A stretch of 64,000 nucleotides of DNA, taken from Gordonia sihwensis NBRC 108236 (GTDB lineage Bacteria > Actinomycetota > Actinomycetes > Mycobacteriales > Mycobacteriaceae). The notes beneath the pieces were generated by a model. The model was given only the letters and a program-made list of their open reading frames with translations. It did not search any database and had not been told where the DNA came from. This document shows positions 58,244 through 64,000 of this stretch, piece after piece. Each line of letters begins with the position of its first letter. Positions within the stretch are counted from its first letter, which is position 1. The DNA lies in the NCBI RefSeq assembly GCF_000333035.1, contig NZ_BANU01000016.1, forward strand, positions 62,001 through 126,000, written 5' to 3'. Made by a program: the position numbers and the translations under genes.

Positions 58244-58308
58244 GGGTACTCCTCAGGTGTGCATGTAGGCAGGGTGGAAGTGATTCCGAACAGTGTCGAA
58301 GTAGAGAG

Positions 58309-59466
58309 TCAGTACACGCGCCGATAGATTTCGCAGATCTCGTCGGTGCTCGGAACTACCGGATTGTTCTGCGGGGAGCCCGATGCGAGTGCCTGTTCGG
58401 CCATGGTCGGCAGAAGCGCGGACCAGCGCTCGGGCTCGATCCCCAACTCGCGCGGGCTGGGTACGCCCAGATCATGGTTGAGGTGCTTCAATTCGTCGAG
58501 GAACAGCCTGCTCGCGACCTCGTCCGAATCTTTGTCGCCGGCGACGCCGTATGCGCGGGCACAGTCGGCGTAGCGGGATAGGGCACCCGGCAACGAGTAC
58601 TCGGCGACCGTCGGAAACAACATCGCGTTCGACAGTCCGTGACTGATATGGAAGTGAGCCCCGAGAGGCCGGCTCAGGCCGTGCACCAGAGCAACGCTCG
58701 AATTGGAGAACGCGATGCCGGCTTGTGTCGCCGCCAGCATCATCTGCTCGCGCGCATCTTCGTCGGAGCCGTCCGCATAGACACGACGCAGGCAGGAGCC
58801 GATAGTCGAAATTGCGGTGAGGGCGAACCCGTCGCTGAACGGATTCGACTTCACGCTGACGTACGCCTCCACCGCGTGCGTCAGAGCGTCGATGCCGGTG
58901 TCGGCGGTGAGTCGTGGCGGCATCGACATGGTCAGTTTGAAATCGATGATCGCTGCTGTCGGCAGGAACGCCAGGCCGGGGCACAGCATCTTCTCGCCGG
59001 TCTCCGAATCCGTGATGACCGTGAACCGCGTGGCCTCCGACCCACTGCCCGCGGTCGTCGGAATCGCGATGAGTGGCAGCAACGGTTGATCGGTCGACGT
59101 CGGAGCTTTGAAGTCGCGCATCGGGCGATCGGTGGTGGCGAGCAGCGCAACCGCTTTCGCTGTGTCGAGTGAGCTGCCGCCGCCGAAGCCGATCACGGCG
59201 TCGCACCCATCGGCGCGCACCGTCTCGGCGGCGGGCTGCAGGGAATCGGTCGTGGGATCGGGGATCACGCGGTCGAAGACGCTGCAGTCGACGCCGGCAG
59301 CCGACAGGGCTCCGGCGATCCGGGCCACCGCACCCGTCGACGTCAGAAACTGATCGGTGACGATCAACGGCCGTCGACTCCCGAGATCGGCGAGAACTGC
59401 GGGAAGATCGTTCAAGGAGTCGGCGCCGACCCGCAGTATGCGGGGCAAAGCGATGAGGTTGGACAT
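58309..59466 (-). CDS. Iron-containing alcohol dehydrogenase
   Basis: 385 residues from ATG 59466. Group III fold: GGGSSLDTAKAVALLATT near residue 94 (nucleotide), GSGSEATRFTVITD near 139, and metal-binding His residues in DALTHAVEAY and HGLSRPLGAHFHISHG near 195-275. Oxidises a primary or diol alcohol with NAD+; some relatives are nicotinoproteins. 65 bases upstream of the MMSDH gene on the same strand, so a shared transcript is likely. Confidence 0.9.
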   Translation of the reverse strand: MSNLIALPRILRVGADSLNDLPAVLADLGSRRPLIVTDQFLTSTGAVARIAGALSAAGVDCSVFDRVIPDPTTDSLQPAAETVRADGCDAVIGFGGGSSLDTAKAVALLATTDRPMRDFKAPTSTDQPLLPLIAIPTTAGSGSEATRFTVITDSETGEKMLCPGLAFLPTAAIIDFKLTMSMPPRLTADTGIDALTHAVEAYVSVKSNPFSDGFALTAISTIGSCLRRVYADGSDEDAREQMMLAATQAGIAFSNSSVALVHGLSRPLGAHFHISHGLSNAMLFPTVAEYSLPGALSRYADCARAYGVAGDKDSDEVASRLFLDELKHLNHDLGVPSPRELGIEPERWSALLPTMAEQALASGSPQNNPVVPSTDEICEIYRRVY

Positions 59467-59643
59467 GAGACGGCCTCTGGTCGGGAAACGGGTCGACTGT
59501 GACTCTGCTTCACCGCAGACGGCTCGACAACGGCCAGATCCACACATCCCTGTGCGTTGTTGCACGACCTCCCGCAGCCTTCGCCAAGCACGCGAGCAAG
59601 AGCAATGCTCATACTTCGCTGGTATGGCCCGACGCGGGTCGGT

Positions 59644-61296
59644 CTACACGGTGATTCCGTACTCCTTGATGTGGTGGTAGAGAGTGCTGCGACTGATGCC
59701 CAGGTAGTCGGCCGCGTGGGCCTTGTTCCCGTGGCATATCTCCATGGCTCGCATGATCGCGTCGCAACTCGCCTGCTGCCACGGTGTCATCTGCTTCGTC
59801 GTGGCCTTCATCCGCAAGGCGATCGGCAGATCAGTGACATCGATGAGAGTGCCCCGAGAGCGCTCCAGCGAGCGCAACACCCCTGCGAGTTCCCGGTGGT
59901 TGCCTGGCCATGAGTACGATTCCAGGACACGGGTGGCGTGAGGTGTGAAGCGGTACCGGACGCCAGGTCCCGCGACTTCATTGAGCAGATCGATGAGCTC
60001 GGAACGCTGATCGCGGAGAGCCGGCAGATCCAGACGATCTTCGAACAAGTCGAGCAAGCGGGCATTGTCAGCGTCCCCCGGTCTCGGGGCGGATGTGGCG
60101 GCTAGAACTCGCTGCGCCTGACCGACGAGCAGATTCTCGGTGAGGTTGCGGGCGGACTGGGGCAGTAAGTCGAGATTGTCGATCGTCAGCACTTCGCGAC
60201 CGGGATCGTTGATCAACGACCGCAGTCTGTTCTCGACCTCGGTGGGATCATCGGTCCGCCCGTCGATCGCATGGCGAGCCCGCCCGCCAGCCGCGCCGGC
60301 CAATGCTGTGGTGCGACCACTACCCGGCTCACCCACGATCACGCCCGAGCGGCAGCTGTCTCGAATGTCGTCGACCCAGTTCTGCACCCGGCTCCAATAG
60401 CGCAGGCGGTCGGCAGTGCGAGGTACAGCCGGACGTTGACGAGCCTGTACACGGATCAGGACTCCATCGGCGCCGTCGATCGGCTCCATCTCGACACGGG
60501 CGGTGTTGCCACTGGTCAATTCGAGTTCCGTACGTGTGGCTGTCCGCACCCCGTCGGCCAGTTGCTGCAGGGCCGAGACGTCGGTTGCGGACAGAGTGCG
60601 AGCTGCCATCGAACTCTGCAGAACCATTGCCCGAGAGAGCGCCACGACGACTGCGGCGGGGTGCCGGGCCGCGTCCTCGAAGGCTCGGATCACTGACCGT
60701 GTGCTGCCACTCGAGGTGCTCCGAATGTTCCGTTCGATCTCCGCGATCGCCGTGTCGATGAACGGTCGCATCAGTCCCGATTCGGCTCCGGCGACACTCA
60801 TGATGTCGAGTACGCCCATCAGTCGGCCGTTCAGCGGATTGAAGATCGGCCGGCCGTAGCAGCTGTAGCCGTGGAGATCTTGTACGTAATGCTCAACGCC
60901 GCGGACGAACAGTGGGCGCCGGGTCTCGAATGGGGTCGCCAGCGCGTTGGTGCCGGTTGTGTCTTCGCGCCACACAGCTCCCGGCGTTGCGCCGATCCTT
61001 TCGACCACGTGATCGATCTGGGCGCACCCGTTCACCGTGGTCAGGATCTCTGCTTGAGCGCCGATGAGCATGACGGACAAACGTTCGCCCTCGATCCCGG
61101 CGCACATACGGCGAAGCACGGGAGTTGCAGCGCGGAAGAGCCGGCTCCCCGTGTCGATGCCGTCAGTGGTCGGCGGATCCATCGGTTTGGACGGGTCGAG
61201 TCCGTACTGCTGAGACCTCATCCACGACGCGTGCAGCGCGCGGTCGGACCAGAGCGCTCCGCGCGATGTGAGTGTGACTGCGTCGTTATTGCTCAT
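59644..61296 (-). CDS. AcoR-like activator with degenerate AAA+ domain
   Basis: 550 residues. An N-terminal GAF-type sensor (about 60-200; TTGTNALATPFETRRPLFVRGVEHY) is followed by a short AAA+ region with Walker A GEPGSGRTT near 320 and Walker B-like LTIDNLDLL near 375. The sigma-54 contact loop GAFTGA is absent. A Fis-type helix-turn-helix (CHGNKAHAADYLGISRSTLYHHIKEYGI) ends the protein. Actinobacteria lack sigma-54, so it likely acts with the main sigma factor, as reported for MimR-type activators. It probably controls the flanking alcohol genes. Confidence 0.85.
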   Translation of the reverse strand: MSNNDAVTLTSRGALWSDRALHASWMRSQQYGLDPSKPMDPPTTDGIDTGSRLFRAATPVLRRMCAGIEGERLSVMLIGAQAEILTTVNGCAQIDHVVERIGATPGAVWREDTTGTNALATPFETRRPLFVRGVEHYVQDLHGYSCYGRPIFNPLNGRLMGVLDIMSVAGAESGLMRPFIDTAIAEIERNIRSTSSGSTRSVIRAFEDAARHPAAVVVALSRAMVLQSSMAARTLSATDVSALQQLADGVRTATRTELELTSGNTARVEMEPIDGADGVLIRVQARQRPAVPRTADRLRYWSRVQNWVDDIRDSCRSGVIVGEPGSGRTTALAGAAGGRARHAIDGRTDDPTEVENRLRSLINDPGREVLTIDNLDLLPQSARNLTENLLVGQAQRVLAATSAPRPGDADNARLLDLFEDRLDLPALRDQRSELIDLLNEVAGPGVRYRFTPHATRVLESYSWPGNHRELAGVLRSLERSRGTLIDVTDLPIALRMKATTKQMTPWQQASCDAIMRAMEICHGNKAHAADYLGISRSTLYHHIKEYGITV

Positions 61297-61465
61297 GGGG
61301 TCGGACCTCTCGCTATCCCGACTGGGAAGACCAGCGCATGCATACGCGATGGCCTGACATGCCGCCTGTTCCTGTGAGTTCCATCACTGGAGTTCAAAGC
61401 CAGTCTATCGAATGTTCTGCCGACGGAAACCGGCGATTTCAGGTGTACGGATACCGAACACATAC

Positions 61466-61486
61466 GTGTGACGCAAGTCGCAACAC
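61466..61486. promoter_or_regulatory. Dyad GTGT-N2-CG-N5-CG-N2-ACAC upstream of the ALDH gene
   Basis: Imperfect 21-base inverted repeat in the 302-base divergent gap 61297-61598, 113 bases before the ALDH start. Candidate upstream activator site for the AcoR-like protein. No other gene is present in the gap. Confidence 0.4.
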
Positions 61487-61598
61487 TGAATCGTGTCGCT
61501 CTTCCCGGTACGCCGACCGGACCCGCCGTGGCTCTCACGAAGCGCTGTGCGAGGCGACCTCCACTGTGCCGGGTGGCACTCGAATCGAGAGGAATGCA

Positions 61599-63053
61599 AT
61601 GACCTCAGTTACACCTCCAGCCACTGCTCTGACCTTCGATCTGGCGACGAAGAGGTACGGGCAGTTGATCAACGGGCGGCTCGTCGACGGAGCTTCCCAG
61701 GTGTCGGTGATCGACCCGGGGACGGCCCAGCAGGTCGCGACCACGCCGGCGGCATCGGTGGAACAACTCGATGACGCCGTGGAAGCGGCGAAGCGGGCGC
61801 TGCCAGGGTGGTCCGCGCTCAGCGTCGATGCGCGCGGTGCGATTCTGCATCGGATTGCCGACGTCCTCGTCGAGCACCACGAGAAACTCGCGCATCTGAC
61901 CACCCTGGAACAGGGAAAGCCGATCGCGCAGGCGCGTGACGACGTCAGTTGGTCGATCGACTTCACTCGGTACTTCGCCGACTATCGACTGCCGAACGAA
62001 GTACTGCGTGACGACGAGAACGGCTACGTCGAACTGCGTCACCGACCGGTCGGTGTGGTCGGTGCGATCACTCCGTGGAATTTCCCGCTGTTCCAAGCGC
62101 TCTACAAGCTCGCTCCCGCATTGATCGTCGGAAACACGATGGTCCTGAAGCCGTCGCCGACCACTCCGCTGGCGACGATGCACTTCGCAGAACTCGTCCG
62201 CGACGTGATTCCGCCCGGCGTGTTCAACGTCGTCGGAGATGCCGGCGACCTCGGAGCCCACCTCACCGGGCATCCAGGCATCAACAAGGTGTCGTTCACC
62301 GGCTCAACGGCGACTGGCCGCCGTGTGATGGAGGCCTGCGGCCCCACTCTCAAGCGGCTCACCCTCGAACTCGGTGGCAACGACGCAGCGATCGTTCTCG
62401 ACGACGCGGATGTCGAGAAGACCGCCGAAGGGCTGTGCACCTGGGCCTACGCCAATGCCGGACAGGTCTGCGTCTCGATCAAGAGGATCTATGCACCCTC
62501 GTCGATGTACGACCCGCTGGTGGAGGCCCTCGCTCGGCGAGTGTCGGAACTGACCGTCGGGCACGGCCTCGACGAGGACACTCGGCTGGGCCCGGTGCAG
62601 AATGCGGCGCAATACGAGAAGGCCCGCGCCAGCCTGGAGTTGGCACACGAGCACGGGACGGTCGTCGCCGGCGGCCACATGCTCGACCGGCCCGGTTACT
62701 ACGTCGAACCGACGCTTCTCCGTGATGTCGACGAAGACAGCCCATTGGTCAGAGAAGAGACCTTTGCTCCGATCCGTTCGGTTCTCCGCTACGACGATCT
62801 CGAGGACGCGATCGACCGTGCCAACGACACGCCGTATGGCCTGGGGGCCTCTGTCTGGGGGACTGACACCGACCGAGCCGTCGCAGTCGCCGACCGCCTC
62901 GACGCCGGGACCAGCTGGATCAATCATCACTTCCAGCTGACCCCCGACGTGCCGTTCGGCGGAGTGAAGCAGTCAGGCCTCGGCGCGGAGTTCGGTCGCA
63001 TCGGCGTCGAGGGATTCGTCGACGTCCACGTGGTGAACCTCAAGCGATCCTAG
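61599..63053 (+). CDS. NAD-dependent aldehyde dehydrogenase
   Basis: 484 residues from ATG 61599 (ribosome site GAGAGGAA); the longer open frame from 61338 is not needed. General-base Glu is in LELGGND near 257 and the nucleophilic Cys in GQVCVSIKRIY near 291. Converts an aldehyde to the acid. It precedes the NDMA-type alcohol dehydrogenase by 99 bases, suggesting a two-step alcohol-to-acid pathway. Confidence 0.92.
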   Translation: MTSVTPPATALTFDLATKRYGQLINGRLVDGASQVSVIDPGTAQQVATTPAASVEQLDDAVEAAKRALPGWSALSVDARGAILHRIADVLVEHHEKLAHLTTLEQGKPIAQARDDVSWSIDFTRYFADYRLPNEVLRDDENGYVELRHRPVGVVGAITPWNFPLFQALYKLAPALIVGNTMVLKPSPTTPLATMHFAELVRDVIPPGVFNVVGDAGDLGAHLTGHPGINKVSFTGSTATGRRVMEACGPTLKRLTLELGGNDAAIVLDDADVEKTAEGLCTWAYANAGQVCVSIKRIYAPSSMYDPLVEALARRVSELTVGHGLDEDTRLGPVQNAAQYEKARASLELAHEHGTVVAGGHMLDRPGYYVEPTLLRDVDEDSPLVREETFAPIRSVLRYDDLEDAIDRANDTPYGLGASVWGTDTDRAVAVADRLDAGTSWINHHFQLTPDVPFGGVKQSGLGAEFGRIGVEGFVDVHVVNLKRS

Positions 63054-63152
63054 CCGGGTCGATACGCACCTACCCGTCCCTCCGAACGTGCCGCATGCGG
63101 TGCGGTCGGGCCGCATCCACCCATTAATCAGTCCCCACCACAAGGAGAAGTC

Positions 63153-64000
63153 ATGAAAACTCTCGCAGCAGTCGTCGTAGAGCCCGGAAAGCCGATCGAG
63201 ATCGAGGAACTCACGCTGGCCAAGCCGGGTCCGCACGAGGTCTTGATCCAGTACCAGTACGGCGGTCTCTGCCACTCGGACGTGCACATCGCGATCGGTG
63301 ACACCATCGCCAGGCTGCCGATGGTGCTGGGTCACGAGGGTGCGGGAATCATCCAGGAGGTCGGCCCGGGCGTCACCCGCGTCAAGCCCGGCGACCACGT
63401 CATCTGTTCGTTCACCCCGGCCTGCGGCCGCTGCAAATACTGCGCCACCGGCCGGCAGTCGGTGTGCGACATGAACGCCGCGATGCTGGAAGGTCATCTG
63501 GAAGGGCCGCGTTGGCCCATCAGTGGTCCGCGCGGACAGTACGGTGCCATGTGCACCCTGGGCACTTTCAGCCAGTACAACGTGATCAACGAGTACTCCG
63601 TGGTGAAGGTCGACGACGATATTCCGCTCGACAAGGCCGTGCTCGTCGGTTGCGGCGTCCCTACGGGTTGGGGTTCGGCGGTGTACGCCGCGGACACCAA
63701 GCCCGGTGACATCGTGGTGATCTTCGGTATCGGAGGCATCGGCATCAACGCGGTGCAGGGCGCCAAGCACGCCGGTGCCGAGCACATCATCGTCATCGAC
63801 CCGCTCCAGAACAAGCGGGACAAGGCCATCGAACTGGGCGCGACCCAAGCATTCGACAATGCCGCCGACGCGAAGCTAGCCGTTGATGAATTGACCAACG
63901 GCCAGGGCGCCGAGTCGGCCATCATCACGACGGATCTGATCACTGCGGAGCAGGTCAGTGCAGGATTCTCGATGATCGGGCGCTGCGGCACTCTCGTGCT
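63153..64000 (+). CDS. NDMA-dependent (nicotinoprotein) alcohol dehydrogenase, 5' part
   Basis: About 282 codons visible, continuing beyond the window. MDR fold: catalytic zinc Cys in GLCHSDVH near 38 and structural zinc cysteines in PACGRCKYCATGRQSVC near 90-106. Rossmann motif GIGGIGINAV near 193. The insertion GPRWPISGPRGQYGAMCTLGTFSQYNVI is typical of NDMA-dependent enzymes that hold NAD tightly and pass electrons to mycofactocin. AAGGAG precedes the ATG. Confidence 0.85.
   Translation, partial: MKTLAAVVVEPGKPIEIEELTLAKPGPHEVLIQYQYGGLCHSDVHIAIGDTIARLPMVLGHEGAGIIQEVGPGVTRVKPGDHVICSFTPACGRCKYCATGRQSVCDMNAAMLEGHLEGPRWPISGPRGQYGAMCTLGTFSQYNVINEYSVVKVDDDIPLDKAVLVGCGVPTGWGSAVYAADTKPGDIVVIFGIGGIGINAVQGAKHAGAEHIIVIDPLQNKRDKAIELGATQAFDNAADAKLAVDELTNGQGAESAIITTDLITAEQVSAGFSMIGRCGTLV

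Overview
The window is about 64 kb of high-GC actinobacterial chromosome centred on the replication origin. Gene order, rpmH (39.6 kb) - dnaA - oriC - dnaN - gnd - recF - DUF721 - gyrB - gyrA - DUF3566 - tRNA-Ile - tRNA-Ala, together with the flanking pcnA - NUDIX - DUF6049 - murJ/pseudokinase - sigM - trxB - trxA - cwlM - parB - parA - rsmG - jag - yidC - yidD - rnpA block, is the origin layout of mycolic-acid actinobacteria. A murJ-pseudokinase fusion, a CwlM homologue, an EgtE-like enzyme, a steroid isomerase behind a KstR-type box and an NDMA-type alcohol dehydrogenase all fit a Gordonia, Rhodococcus or Tsukamurella-like organism; Gordonia is my best guess, not proven.

Layout. 0-19 kb: accessory and housekeeping metabolism (MarR/MFS pair, short-chain dehydrogenase, ketosteroid isomerase, acyl-CoA dehydrogenase, FUSC transporter, DUF2804, leuS, SdpI-like and SBF-like membrane proteins, Ca-repeat protein, second MFS, AlgH, exported metallo-hydrolase, DedA, EgtE-like enzyme). 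17.8-26.7 kb: pcnA and the NUDIX/DUF6049/MurJ run, the last two making and exporting cell-wall precursors. 26.7-28.8 kb: a three-gene insertion (sterol desaturase, TetR, small PH/GRAM-like protein) that separates murJ from sigM. 28.9-39.6 kb: sigM, a very short anti-sigma candidate, thioredoxin system, cwlM, then on the minus strand the partition genes with five parS sites and the rpmH-rnpA-yidD-yidC-jag operon. 39.7-52.2 kb: dnaA, oriC, replication and gyrase genes, two tRNAs. 52.3-56.8 kb: small unassigned genes and an esterase. 56.7-64 kb: an alcohol/aldehyde oxidation cluster (MMSDH-type and general aldehyde dehydrogenases, iron alcohol dehydrogenase, nicotinoprotein-type alcohol dehydrogenase) arranged divergently around an AcoR-like activator.

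The most useful regulatory observations are: a perfect 14-bp KstR-type box in front of a steroid isomerase whose catalytic triad spacing is exact; two ECF-type promoters with 17-bp spacers in front of sigM and of its putative anti-sigma gene, which lacks the usual membrane domain; a near-perfect 18-bp TetR palindrome between tetR and the sterol desaturase; an interrupted 37-bp palindrome upstream of dnaA; and a cluster of parS sites within 1.3 kb. I saw no insertion sequence, prophage or CRISPR array. No clearly new multi-gene system is evident; the best candidates for new biology are the soluble anti-sigma arrangement and the alcohol-oxidation cluster.
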